Origin: Marivita sp.
Lineage (GTDB): Bacteria; Pseudomonadota; Alphaproteobacteria; Rhodobacterales; Rhodobacteraceae
Reading direction: 5' to 3'
Assembly (NCBI RefSeq): GCF_022763305.1
Contig: NZ_JALEGT010000120.1
Span: 1-64,000, forward strand
DNA length: 64,000 bases
Of the stretch, positions 56,386 through 64,000 are shown piece by piece (positions within the stretch are counted from its first letter, which is position 1; each line of letters starts with the position of its first letter). A program made the translations under genes and the position numbers. The notes beneath the pieces were generated by a model. The model saw nothing but the letters and a program-made list of their open reading frames with translations, did no database searches and was not told the DNA's origin.

Positions 56386-58434
56386 ATGGCAAATCAAGAC
56401 CCGCTCGTCGTCTTCACCCCCTCCGGCAAACGCGGCCGGTTTCCGGTCGGCACGCCGGTCCTGACCGCCGCACGGCAATTGGGTGTCGATCTCGACAGCG
56501 TCTGCGGCGGGCGTGGCATCTGTTCGAAATGCCAGATCACGCCGGGCTATGGCGAGTTCTCAAAGCATGGCGTCACCGCCAAGGACGGCGCGCTCTCCGA
56601 CTGGAACGCGGTCGAGGCGCGGTATGACGAAAAGCGCGGGCTGAAGCCGGGGCGTCGTCTGGGCTGTCAGGCCAAGGTGCAGGGCGACATCGTGATCGAC
56701 GTGCCGCCGGAATCCCAGGTGCACCGTCAGGTTGTCCGCAAGGCGGCCAGCGCGCGGGTGATCGAGATGGACCCGGCCACCCGGCTTTACTACATCGAAG
56801 TCGACGAGCCCGACATGCACACCCCCACCGGCGATCTGGAGCGTGTGGCCCGCGCGCTCAAAGACCAGTGGGAGATCGACGACGTCACCTGCGCCTTCCC
56901 GGTGCTGACCCGCCTGCAACCTATCCTGCGCAAGGGCCATTGGGCGATCACCGTCGCCCTGCACAAGACCACCGCCACCGCCACGCCGCAGATCATCGCC
57001 GCGTGGCCCGGCCTGCACGAAAAGGGCCTCTACGGCCTCGCCATCGACCTTGGCTCCACCACCGTTGCCGCACACCTGACCAATCTCGACACGGGCGAAG
57101 TGGTGGCCAGCTCGGGCATCATGAACCCGCAGATCCGCTTTGGCGAAGACCTGATGAGCCGCGTCTCCTACGCCATGATGAACCCCGGCGGCGACATGGA
57201 AATGACCCGCGCCGTGCGCGAGGCGATCAACACGCTGGCCGAGGAGATTGCCAAAGAGGCACAGATCGACCCGTCCCTGATCCTTGAGACGGTGTTCGTC
57301 TGCAACCCGGTGATGCACCACCTGCTCCTCGGGATCGACCCCGTCGAACTGGGACAGGCCCCCTTTGCGCTGGCCACGTCGAACCACCTCAACCTGACCG
57401 CCCGCGATCTGGACCTGACCGCCCTGCCCGCCAGCGCCCAGATCTACCTGCTGCCCTGCATCGCGGGCCATGTGGGGGCTGATGCCGCCGCCGTCGCCCT
57501 GTCCGAGGAGCCGGGCAAATCCGATGACCTCGTGCTGATCGTCGATGTGGGCACCAATGCGGAGATCCTGCTGGGCAACACCAGCCGCGTGCTGGCCTGT
57601 TCCTCACCCACCGGCCCCGCCTTCGAGGGCGCGCAGATCTCCTCCGGCCAGCGCGCTGCTCCGGGTGCCATCGAGGCGATCCGCATCGACCCCGTCACCA
57701 AGGAACCGCGCTTCCGGGTGATCGGCTGTGACAAGTGGTCGGACGAGGACGGCTTCTGGGACGAGACCGCCGCCACCGGCATCACCGGCATCTGCGGCTC
57801 GGGCATCATCGAGGCCGTGGCCGAGCTGCGCATCGCAGGGCTGCTCGACCCCTCGGGCCTGATCGGATCGGCGGCGCAGACCGGGACCGACCGCTGCTTT
57901 GCCGAAGGCCGTACCAACGCCTACCTGATCCACGACGCCACCGCCGAGGGTGGCCCGCGCATCACGGTCACCCAGGGCGACATCCGCGCGATCCAGTTGG
58001 CGAAATCCGCGCTCTACGCGGGCGCGCGGCTGCTCATGGACGAGATGGGTGTGGACGTGGTGGACCGCGTGGTGCTGGCAGGCGCGTTCGGCGCGCATAT
58101 CAGCGCCAAACACGCGATGGTGCTGGGGATGATCCCGGACGTGCCGCTCGACAAGGTCTCAAGCGCGGGCAATGCCGCAGGAACCGGCGCGCGCATCGCG
58201 CTCTGCAATCTGGCCGCCCGGGCCGAGATCGAACGCACCGTGCGCGAGATCACCAAGGTCGAAACCGCCATCGAGCCGCGCTTTCAGGAACATTTCGTCG
58301 CCGCCAACGCCATCCCCCACGCCACCGACCCGTTCCCGGAACTGGGAAAGGTGGTGGAGTTGCCCGCCGTCGGCTTCAACACGCAGGGGGACGGGAGTGA
58401 CGGCGGTCGGGTGCGGCGTCGGAAGCGGGGGTGA
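56386..58434 (+). CDS. RACo-like corrinoid-activating protein (2Fe-2S plus ASKHA domain)
   Basis: This 682-residue protein has an N-terminal ferredoxin domain with cluster cysteines in SVCGGRGICSKC (near residue 45) and LGCQA (near 90). A large ASKHA ATPase region of the DUF4445 type follows: GLAIDLGSTTVAAHLTNL near 220, VDVGTNAEILLGN near 385 and LAGAFGAHISAKHAM near 565. Relatives reduce inactive Co(II) corrinoid proteins with ATP. It probably serves methyltransferases such as the MttB-like protein at 38.2 kb. ATG 56386 starts the ferredoxin fold; earlier in-frame ATGs lie in an unmatched stretch. Confidence 0.9.
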   Translation: MANQDPLVVFTPSGKRGRFPVGTPVLTAARQLGVDLDSVCGGRGICSKCQITPGYGEFSKHGVTAKDGALSDWNAVEARYDEKRGLKPGRRLGCQAKVQGDIVIDVPPESQVHRQVVRKAASARVIEMDPATRLYYIEVDEPDMHTPTGDLERVARALKDQWEIDDVTCAFPVLTRLQPILRKGHWAITVALHKTTATATPQIIAAWPGLHEKGLYGLAIDLGSTTVAAHLTNLDTGEVVASSGIMNPQIRFGEDLMSRVSYAMMNPGGDMEMTRAVREAINTLAEEIAKEAQIDPSLILETVFVCNPVMHHLLLGIDPVELGQAPFALATSNHLNLTARDLDLTALPASAQIYLLPCIAGHVGADAAAVALSEEPGKSDDLVLIVDVGTNAEILLGNTSRVLACSSPTGPAFEGAQISSGQRAAPGAIEAIRIDPVTKEPRFRVIGCDKWSDEDGFWDETAATGITGICGSGIIEAVAELRIAGLLDPSGLIGSAAQTGTDRCFAEGRTNAYLIHDATAEGGPRITVTQGDIRAIQLAKSALYAGARLLMDEMGVDVVDRVVLAGAFGAHISAKHAMVLGMIPDVPLDKVSSAGNAAGTGARIALCNLAARAEIERTVREITKVETAIEPRFQEHFVAANAIPHATDPFPELGKVVELPAVGFNTQGDGSDGGRVRRRKRG

Positions 58435-58452
58435 TTGGGGACCACGCCGTAG

Positions 58453-58472
58453 GGTGCGTGATTTCACGCACC
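58453..58472. repeat. GGTGCGTG-N4-CACGCACC palindrome, copy 1
   Basis: Eight-base arms around ATTT, with GTAG on the left flank. It starts 18 bases after the RACo-like gene's stop. Confidence 0.85.
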
Positions 58473-58492
58473 TTTGTGGGACTTTGAGTTAT

Positions 58493-58512
58493 GGTGCGTG
58501 CGAGCACGCACC
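58493..58512. repeat. GGTGCGTG-N4-CACGCACC palindrome, copy 2
   Basis: Same arms around CGAG, with CTACC on the right flank, so it is inverted relative to copy 1. Copies 1 and 2 form a head-to-head pair 20 bases apart, as in REP/BIME elements. Confidence 0.85.
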
Positions 58513-58653
58513 CTACCAGATCTCTACGCCAGATATTCTGAAACCCGCCGTCGCGCAGCGGCGGCGACGCGTCCGCCCGCCCCATGGCGGGCGCGTTCCG
58601 CGCCCACCCGGTCGGACGCTTGCTGTGTGATCGGACGTGGTGACATGGCGTAG

Positions 58654-58673
58654 GGTGCGTGATGTCACGCACC
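58654..58673. repeat. GGTGCGTG-N4-CACGCACC palindrome, copy 3
   Basis: Same arms around ATGT with GTAG on the left, in the orientation of copy 1. It ends nine bases before the stop of the small secreted-protein gene. The 141-base gap from copy 2 (58513-58653) has short GC palindromes but no gene. Confidence 0.85.
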
Positions 58674-58682
58674 CTGGATCTG

Positions 58683-59105
58683 CTAAAATACTTGCGCTCC
58701 GGCAGACAGCAGGCGCTGTTGAGGAAAGCCAGCGCGTGCCGCCCCTATGAGACCGGGGCGCTCAAACGTCGCTGACACGTGGGCCAACCGACGTCCACCT
58801 TCCAGAAAGAGGCAGGTGATCGCACCGTTTGCAGTCCCATGGTCGCTCTCGAATGTGACGCCAGCGAAGGTGACAAGTGCATAAGTCCCGTCAATGTCGC
58901 TGAAGAATGACGGGTTATCCAATGAGATAGAGGTCAGTTTATCAAATCGGCTCACAAGTGCCGTCTCGAATTGGTCAAGACAGGCTTGGCGCTGTGACTT
59001 AAATGGTTCGTTGAAAACTGCATCGGGCTGTTTGATCTCGAATGCGCTGACCGAAACCGGCGACGATGACCAAAGTAAACTTGCAATGAGTATGCGTTTC
59101 AACAT
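58683..59105 (-). CDS. hypothetical secreted protein
   Basis: I do not recognise this 140-residue protein. It has a signal peptide (residues 1-21, cleavage near VSA-FEI), two cysteines in the mature part that could form a disulfide, and no known domain. AAGGA seven bases before the ATG gives a good start. The coding DNA is visibly more AT-rich than its neighbours, and palindromic repeats stand on both sides, which suggests acquisition by transfer or a locus open to rearrangement. Confidence 0.7.
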   Translation of the reverse strand: MLKRILIASLLWSSSPVSVSAFEIKQPDAVFNEPFKSQRQACLDQFETALVSRFDKLTSISLDNPSFFSDIDGTYALVTFAGVTFESDHGTANGAITCLFLEGGRRLAHVSATFERPGLIGAARAGFPQQRLLSAGAQVF

Positions 59106-59220
59106 GAGTTTTCCTTTTTACCAGACAAACGTTACGACGCGCAACTCACGCGCGATGCATTCCTTATCGTATCGCTCTGGGTTGATTGAGGCGAGAATGC
59201 GAAATTTCAGAGCTTCGCTA

Positions 59221-59270
59221 TGATTTCACGCACCACCCCAACAAAAAAGGTGCGCACAGAAGCACGCACC
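59221..59270. repeat. decayed palindromic-repeat remnants
   Basis: TGATTTCACGCACC (59221-59234) equals the right half of palindrome copy 1. A second imperfect pair, GGTGCG and CACGCACC, follows within 36 bases. They mark the other side of the secreted-protein gene, just before the NAD(P)-binding gene's stop at 59278. Confidence 0.55.
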
Positions 59271-59277
59271 CCCAATC

Positions 59278-59874
59278 TCACGCCGACGCCATCAACAGCG
59301 TCCTGCCGCGCCACTCCGGGTCATCCACCGCCTGCGCCAGCACATAGGCAACGTCGCCCCGGGCGGCTTCGCCCTGCAAGTCCACGGCATCGCCAAAGAC
59401 GATGTCGCGCGACCCGTCCTCGTCCGTCAGCGCCACGGGCCGCAGGATGGCGAAGTCCAGCCCTGACGCTTTGAGGTGTTCGTCCGCCTCGTGCTTGGCC
59501 ATCAGGTAATGCCCCAGCTTGCTGTCGGGGTCCGGGTCGCCCGCCCCCACGGTGCTGAGCATTACAAAGCGCGACACGCCCGAATCCTTGGCCAGATCGA
59601 TCAGCCGCTTGGCGCCGTCGCGGTCCACCTTGTCGGTCATCTCCGGCCCGGTGCTGCTGCCCGATCCGGCGGCAAAGACCACCACGTCGCAGCCTTCGCA
59701 GACGCCCGGTTGCAGGTCGGTCAGATCGCCGAGGCGCGTCTCGGTGCCATTGGGTAGGTCCGAGGTGTCCGAACTGTCGCGCACGAGCGCAATCGGGTGG
59801 TGGCCATTGGCCAAGAGGGTTTGGGTCAGGCGCAGGCCTGTTTTGCCGGTGGCCCCGGCGACGAGAATATTCAT
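59278..59874 (-). CDS. NAD(P)-binding protein, atypical SDR / NmrA-like
   Basis: This 198-residue Rossmann protein starts with the glycine-rich loop MNILVAGATGKTGLRL and continues with VVFAAGSGSSTG and RFVMLSTVGAG. It matches the atypical short-chain dehydrogenase group (YwnB/NmrA-like) whose members bind NADP and often have a regulatory or quinone-reductase role. The Tyr-x3-Lys pair is present as HYLMAKHEAD. It lies 30 bases downstream of the SSADH gene on the same strand and is probably co-transcribed. Confidence 0.87.
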   Translation of the reverse strand: MNILVAGATGKTGLRLTQTLLANGHHPIALVRDSSDTSDLPNGTETRLGDLTDLQPGVCEGCDVVVFAAGSGSSTGPEMTDKVDRDGAKRLIDLAKDSGVSRFVMLSTVGAGDPDPDSKLGHYLMAKHEADEHLKASGLDFAILRPVALTDEDGSRDIVFGDAVDLQGEAARGDVAYVLAQAVDDPEWRGRTLLMASA

Positions 59875-59904
59875 GGACTTTCCTTTCAGATGGGAGCGGT
59901 CGGT

Positions 59905-61281
59905 TCAGGGACGGAAGATCGCCTTGATGTTCACGAACTCCTTCATCCCGAACCCGCCATGTTCGCGGCCGTAGCCTGAGTCCTTGACGCCACCGAACGG
60001 CATGTTCGGGTCCGCCGCGCCAAAGCTGTTGATCCGCACCATACCGGTGTCGAAATGATCACGGGCGAGTTTCACCGCGTGCTCTTCGTCCTGACAGAAG
60101 ATGCCACCGCCCAAGCCATAACGGCTGTCATTGGCAATGCGCATCGCGTCCTCGTCATCCTCGGCGCGGATCACGGCGGCCACGGGGCCGAAGATTTCGT
60201 CGTCATAGGCGGGCATGCCGGGTGTGACATCCGCCAGCACGGTGGCCGGGTAATAATGCCCGGTGTCGTCGCTCGGCGTGCCACCGCAGAGCAGCTTTGC
60301 GCCCTTGGTGACACTCTTGGTCACCTGCTCTTTCACCGTATCGAACTGATCCTTGCTCGAAAGCGGCCCAAGCTGGGTGTCTTCGTCCATCGGATCACCC
60401 ATCCGGATCGCCTTCATCTGCTCGACAAAGGCGTCGACGAAAGCGTCATAGACCGCGTTGGTCACGACAAAGCGCTTGGCCGAAACACAGGTCTCGCCGT
60501 TGTTGAAGAGCCGCCCCATGACGCTGGTCTTCACCGCCAGTTCCACATCGGCCTTTTCGAGCACGAGGTAGGCGTCGTTCGACCCCAACTCCAGCACGGT
60601 CTTCTTGAGGTGCTTGCTGGCCAGCGCGCCGATATGACGACCTGCGCCGTCGCTGCCGGTCATGGTCACACCGCGCACCAGCCTGTGCGCGATCAGATCG
60701 TCCGAGGTGTCGTGGTCGATGACCACCACCTGAAACAGATCCTCGGGCAGACCCGCCTCGATGCACAGCTCGCGCAGGCGCAGCCCGCTGCCCGTGCAGA
60801 TCGACGCGTGTTTCAGCACGACGCCATTGCCCGCCATCAGGTTGGCGGCCAGCACCCGCACCGGCTGGTAGAGCGGGAAGTTCCAGGGCTGGATCGAGTA
60901 GATCACGCCAATCGGGCTGTAGGTCACAAGCCCGTCCTTCTTGCCCCCCGCATGGGAGCGCGGCTCATCGGCGAGTTCGGTCGGGCCGTGTTCTGCGGTG
61001 TATTCGAAAATCTGCGCACACAACTCCACCTCGGTCTTGCCATCGCGGTAGAGCTTGCCCACCTCGCGGGTCATCAGCTCTGCCAGTTCATCTGCGTGGT
61101 TGCGCAGCGCCTCTGCGATCCTCGTCAGGTGCGGCGCGCGCTCCTGATGGGTCTTGGTGCGCCAGTCGAGGAACGCCGCGTGACACGCCTCGACCTTGGC
61201 CAGCGCAGTTTCACGGTCCATCACCTCGTAGCTGGCGATCGGCGTTTCGGTAGCGGGATTGAAGGTTTCCATCTTCGACAT
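59905..61281 (-). CDS. NAD(P)-dependent succinate-semialdehyde dehydrogenase
   Basis: This 458-residue aldehyde dehydrogenase has catalytic Cys in NNGETCVSAKRF near residue 265, catalytic Glu in VLELGSNDAYLVL near 230 and the PWNFPLYQPVR cofactor block near 135. It resembles the Sad/YneI subgroup that oxidises succinate semialdehyde from 4-aminobutyrate or putrescine breakdown. GGxNDA in place of the usual GGKSP supports that subgroup. Fine specificity is inferred. Confidence 0.88.
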   Translation of the reverse strand: MSKMETFNPATETPIASYEVMDRETALAKVEACHAAFLDWRTKTHQERAPHLTRIAEALRNHADELAELMTREVGKLYRDGKTEVELCAQIFEYTAEHGPTELADEPRSHAGGKKDGLVTYSPIGVIYSIQPWNFPLYQPVRVLAANLMAGNGVVLKHASICTGSGLRLRELCIEAGLPEDLFQVVVIDHDTSDDLIAHRLVRGVTMTGSDGAGRHIGALASKHLKKTVLELGSNDAYLVLEKADVELAVKTSVMGRLFNNGETCVSAKRFVVTNAVYDAFVDAFVEQMKAIRMGDPMDEDTQLGPLSSKDQFDTVKEQVTKSVTKGAKLLCGGTPSDDTGHYYPATVLADVTPGMPAYDDEIFGPVAAVIRAEDDEDAMRIANDSRYGLGGGIFCQDEEHAVKLARDHFDTGMVRINSFGAADPNMPFGGVKDSGYGREHGGFGMKEFVNIKAIFRP

Positions 61282-61413
61282 GCTGACCTCGATTCTGATT
61301 ATCGGTTTCGTTGGTCAGGCAACGCGTGGTGGAATGGATCGTTCCCCGGCCTCCCGAAGGCGCGGACCGATCTTGACGCCGCTCGGGACGCGGCGTATCT
61401 GGTCTGCCAGAGC

Positions 61414-61487
61414 GCGGGTATGGTGAAAAGGTATCACGCGAGCTTCCCAAGCTTACGTTGCGGGTTCGATTCCCGCTACCCGCTCCA
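61414..61487 (+). tRNA. tRNA-Gly (anticodon CCC)
   Basis: A full cloverleaf is seen: acceptor GCGGGTA/TACCCGC, D stem GTGA/TCAC, anticodon loop TTCCCAA, T arm GCGGG-TTCGATT-CCCGC, and an encoded CCA at 61485-61487. The outermost anticodon-stem pair (27-43) reads C-A and is mismatched, next to a G-T pair. The gene stands alone between SSADH and the cysteine-cluster gene. Confidence 0.93.
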
Positions 61488-61611
61488 ACCTCTCCGACAC
61501 ATCAACGTTTTGAGCATTTGGCCCAAGGCTGGATTTCTGGCATGATCACGCCATTCTTCGCTGTCCTGCCCCGCAGGCCCCATTGTCAGACCTGATTTCC
61601 GGAGACCCGTC

Positions 61612-62541
61612 ATGGTTGCTCCTCCCCGGCCCGTATTTCCAAAGCCCCACAGCCCCGGATGCTGTCGCCATTGCGCCCAGCCGCTTGCGCCCGAGGATGA
61701 TCCCGCCAAGGCGGAATGCGCCCGTCCGACCTGCGTCACGCGCCGCCAGATCGTGGCCTCGGCCGAGTTGGCACGCCGGGCATTGGCGCGCGACGCCGCC
61801 TATCTCGAGGTCAGCAGGCGGCGGGCGCGGCCTGTGCTCAGGGCAGCTGCCAAGGCGGTGGGGCAACCACATCTGGGCAAGATCGCCTATGGCATCGCAC
61901 CGCATATCAATCGCCCGATCGTGCCCCTGCCCGAGGACCGTCGGGCGGCCTTTGTCGCCCATCTCGACCACGTGATCGAGGAAAGCTATGCCCGGGCCGA
62001 CGGGATCACCCACACTCCGGCCCGCCCTCAGGAAGACCCCGACTACGTCACGCGGCGCAAGGAAGAACAGCCCGAATCCGGTGTCATCGATGCCAGTTGC
62101 ATCGCCTGTCAGGGGGAATGTTGCCTCAACGGTGCCGGGAGAATGGCGTTCATCGAGGCGGACACAATCGACTATGTGCGCTGGTCACGTCCCGAGATGA
62201 GCCGATCCGCGATCCGCGAGATGTACCTGTCGCAGATCCCCAAGACCTCGACAGAGCAGAGCTGTGTCTATCACGGTGCATATGGCTGTACGCTCGACCG
62301 CACGGTCCGGGCCGATATCTGCAACAGCTTCCAGTGCCGCTATCGCCGCGCGCTGATGGAGGCCTATGCAAAGAAGCCGGGCCATGGCGCGGTGGTGGCC
62401 GGGCTCTCTGCCGACCATGTCGACAAGCCCTCGGCGGGGGCGGCCGGCCTGCGGGTCGTCACGGTGTCCGAGGACCTCGACGTGCGGGTGCATGACGATC
62501 TGCGCCTGCCCGCCCTGCGCAAGGGGATGCCCAAATTCTGA
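61612..62541 (+). CDS. YkgJ-type cysteine-cluster protein, long form
   Basis: This 309-residue protein has two cysteine groups. The N-terminal one (CCRHC near residue 17-21, with C36 and C41) looks like a zinc ribbon. The C-terminal one (SCIACQGECC near 163, then CVYH, YGCTLD and CNSFQCRY) matches the YkgJ/CxxCxxCC cluster that may bind zinc or iron. Usual YkgJ proteins are about 100-130 residues, so the extra N-terminal half is notable. GGAG precedes the ATG. Function unknown. Confidence 0.82.
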   Translation: MVAPPRPVFPKPHSPGCCRHCAQPLAPEDDPAKAECARPTCVTRRQIVASAELARRALARDAAYLEVSRRRARPVLRAAAKAVGQPHLGKIAYGIAPHINRPIVPLPEDRRAAFVAHLDHVIEESYARADGITHTPARPQEDPDYVTRRKEEQPESGVIDASCIACQGECCLNGAGRMAFIEADTIDYVRWSRPEMSRSAIREMYLSQIPKTSTEQSCVYHGAYGCTLDRTVRADICNSFQCRYRRALMEAYAKKPGHGAVVAGLSADHVDKPSAGAAGLRVVTVSEDLDVRVHDDLRLPALRKGMPKF

Positions 62542-62553
62542 TGCCTGTGACCG

Positions 62554-64000
62554 TCAGACGATGAACGGGTCGTCCACCACGCCCAACAGTTCGATCAGAA
62601 ACTGACCGCTCCCGTCCGTGGCGGAGGCCAGAGAAAAGGCCTCATCGGCCGCACTCACCGCTGCGGTCAGGCTGTCTGCCGTACCGTCATAAAGCGCCAT
62701 CACCTCGGTCGCGGCGGTCACGTCGCTCAGCCCGTGGATGGCTGCGAACCGCACACCAAGATCGACCTTGCCGTCCAGAAAGGCGCGGTCCGTCGCTTGC
62801 TGATCAAGGAAGGCCTGCGTCGCTCCGTCCGCCGGTTCGGCGCGTGCGCCCTGCAACACGGCCAGCACGAACTTCCCGCGGCTGACCGCGCCGGAGGCGA
62901 GCGCCTCGGACCAGAATGCGAACCCGTCATCATCGGGGGCGCGGCCCAGCGTGTTCTCGTAGACGGTCGTGACGAACGCCGCTTCCGGCGCCGTTTCAGG
63001 AAATGCCGCCCGCGCCTCGTCCGACTGCGCAAAGGCCTCGGCGATCTCGGTCATCGGCACGCCATTGGCCAGGGCATCCGCCCAGAAAAGCAGGCCAAGG
63101 GCATCGGGCGCGCGGTTGAAATAGCTGGCATAGACCTCGGTCAGATCCCGAAACGCCGCACTGCTGAGCGTTGTGCCATCATCGAAACGCGTCAGATCGA
63201 ACACCGCGCCATCAAAGTCGAGGGTTTCGATCCCCGTCAGAACGTCCGTCCCTTCGGCCCCGCTTCGGTCGGTGATGCGGATGTCCGAGCCCAGCGTCAG
63301 CGTGAACTGGTTCTGCGCGCTGTCGAACACCGCGATGTCGTGACCGCCCTCGCCATCCAGTGTGTCGTCCCCCGCCTGTCCGGTGAGCGTATCCGGTCCA
63401 CCGGTGCCGGTCAGAGTGTCGTTTCGCGCCGACCCCGGCAGGACGTTGCCCGCAAGCGCCGTCAGGTCGAAATTCGCAGCGCGGGCGACCTCTTCGACAT
63501 AGGTGGCAATGGCGGCGTGACCGGCACCTGTCGGGTGGATGCCGTCCACGCTGAAATAGCTTTGGTCGTCCAGCGGGGCATTGTCGCTGAAAACGTCGCT
63601 GGTCACGTTCGAAAAACCAAAGGCGGCGGGATCGTCTTCGAGGTCTTCGACGAAGGCGGCAATGTCGACATAAAGCGCCGACACACCCTCAGCCGAGTCC
63701 AGATCCGCCACGTAGGACGAGAGCGTGTCGTTGAATTCGTTCGTCAGGCTGTTCCAGAGCGTCGCCACCAGCGAGCCGGACGGCGCGCGATCGCCGAGGA
63801 AGGCACCACCGATTGTCGGCTGTCCCAGAATGAGAAAATTCTGCGCGCCGGTTGCGGTCAGCGTGTGGACCGTCTGCCCGATATTGTCGACAATCGTGGT
63901 GTCGAGATTGAGGATGTCGAAAAAATCCGAAATCGTGGCATCCGCAAGGTCGAGAAAATCATTGCCGCCGATCCAGATCACGAAGACGTCCTGATCATCG
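62554..64000 (-). CDS. SGNH hydrolase with RTX repeat and DUF4214 domains (5' truncated by window edge)
   Basis: The frame runs off the right end, so the N-terminus is missing; the GTG at 63981 is internal. The visible part begins with the GDSL/SGNH block WIGGNDFLDL and later shows the catalytic DGIHPTGAGH. An RTX-like calcium repeat follows (GGPDTLTGQAGDDTLDGEGG) and then DUF4214 repeats (FNRAPDALGLLFWADALANG and LGRAPDDDGFAFWSEAL). Such proteins are usually exported by type I secretion and act on esters or surface polysaccharide. At least 480 residues are encoded here. Confidence 0.87.
   Translation of the reverse strand, partial: DDQDVFVIWIGGNDFLDLADATISDFFDILNLDTTIVDNIGQTVHTLTATGAQNFLILGQPTIGGAFLGDRAPSGSLVATLWNSLTNEFNDTLSSYVADLDSAEGVSALYVDIAAFVEDLEDDPAAFGFSNVTSDVFSDNAPLDDQSYFSVDGIHPTGAGHAAIATYVEEVARAANFDLTALAGNVLPGSARNDTLTGTGGPDTLTGQAGDDTLDGEGGHDIAVFDSAQNQFTLTLGSDIRITDRSGAEGTDVLTGIETLDFDGAVFDLTRFDDGTTLSSAAFRDLTEVYASYFNRAPDALGLLFWADALANGVPMTEIAEAFAQSDEARAAFPETAPEAAFVTTVYENTLGRAPDDDGFAFWSEALASGAVSRGKFVLAVLQGARAEPADGATQAFLDQQATDRAFLDGKVDLGVRFAAIHGLSDVTAATEVMALYDGTADSLTAAVSAADEAFSLASATDGSGQFLIELLGVVDDPFIV

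Noticed and set aside
58453..58673. CRISPR array
   Set aside because: The repeats are only 20 bases, perfectly palindromic, irregularly spaced (20 and 141 bases), and in mixed orientation; no cas gene is near.

Overview
The window is a GC-rich, densely coded chromosomal segment from an alphaproteobacterium. Order Rhodobacterales (Roseobacter/Paracoccaceae group) is the best fit, judged from: a CckA hybrid kinase near recA; a class II DAHP synthase; a GTTC-N7-GTTC SOS box in front of recA; an MttB-family corrinoid methyltransferase together with a RACo-like activator; a solo LuxR regulator; a DUF3333-type PstA; and short ATGA overlaps between genes. I see no prophage, insertion sequence, integrase or CRISPR array. 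The region reads as core chromosome with a few accessory patches.

Layout. 0.1-6.8 kb: ammonium transporter, two unfamiliar proteins (one with a peptidoglycan-binding domain), a GlxA/AraC regulator, class II DAHP synthase and a PAS protein. 6.9-12.4 kb: yicC-gmk-gamma carbonic anhydrase, a HupE/UreJ membrane protein, then rpsB-tsf. 12.6-22.5 kb: LuxR solo and the phosphate module pstS-pstC-pstA-pstB-phoU-phoB behind a clear Pho box, with phoR convergent and coupled to a PLP enzyme. 22.6-28.3 kb: pseudouridine breakdown (psuK-psuG), DUF502, a CaCA exchanger that looks internally deleted, patatin and 3-hydroxybutyrate dehydrogenase, and a strong small-RNA candidate. 28.3-37.3 kb: solute-binding protein, a 38-residue entericidin lipoprotein, XRE-cupin regulator divergent from an acyl-CoA synthetase, DsbA-like protein, K+ channel, Bcr/CflA exporter, icd and a TPM protein. 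37.3-43.3 kb: YitT, MttB-like methyltransferase, SMR exporter, beta-barrel protein, typA, DUF1330. 43.3-53.1 kb (mostly minus strand): alaS, recA, sulfotransferase-like protein, cckA, rsmB-like gene and guaB. 53.2-64 kb: agmatinase-family, CaiB-type CoA transferase, DM13 protein, RACo-like activator, a patch of palindromic repeats, NAD(P)-binding protein, succinate-semialdehyde dehydrogenase, tRNA-Gly(CCC), a cysteine-cluster protein and a truncated SGNH/RTX/DUF4214 protein running off the edge.

How parts fit together. PhoR-PhoB with the Pho box should drive high-affinity phosphate uptake. Perfect TTAA-N7-TTAA (CtrA) boxes stand in front of cckA and between the PAS gene and yicC, which ties the CckA-ChpT-CtrA relay to its own kinase gene and to a growth/RNA-metabolism operon. 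MttB-like methyltransferase and the RACo-like activator, 17 kb apart, probably serve the same corrinoid demethylation chemistry, although no corrinoid protein lies in the window. Agmatinase-family enzyme and SSADH could work in one polyamine/4-aminobutyrate route.

Most striking non-coding signals: (i) a complete small-RNA unit (promoter, about 75 nt, terminator) upstream of bdhA; (ii) two copies of a palindrome-plus-hairpin module between phoB and phoR; (iii) GGTGCGTG-N4-CACGCACC palindromes around a lone secreted-protein gene; (iv) a multi-hairpin intergenic region near 55.6 kb; (v) a divergent pair of promoters placed for leaderless transcripts near 31.3 kb. All calls were made by eye; no database search was run.
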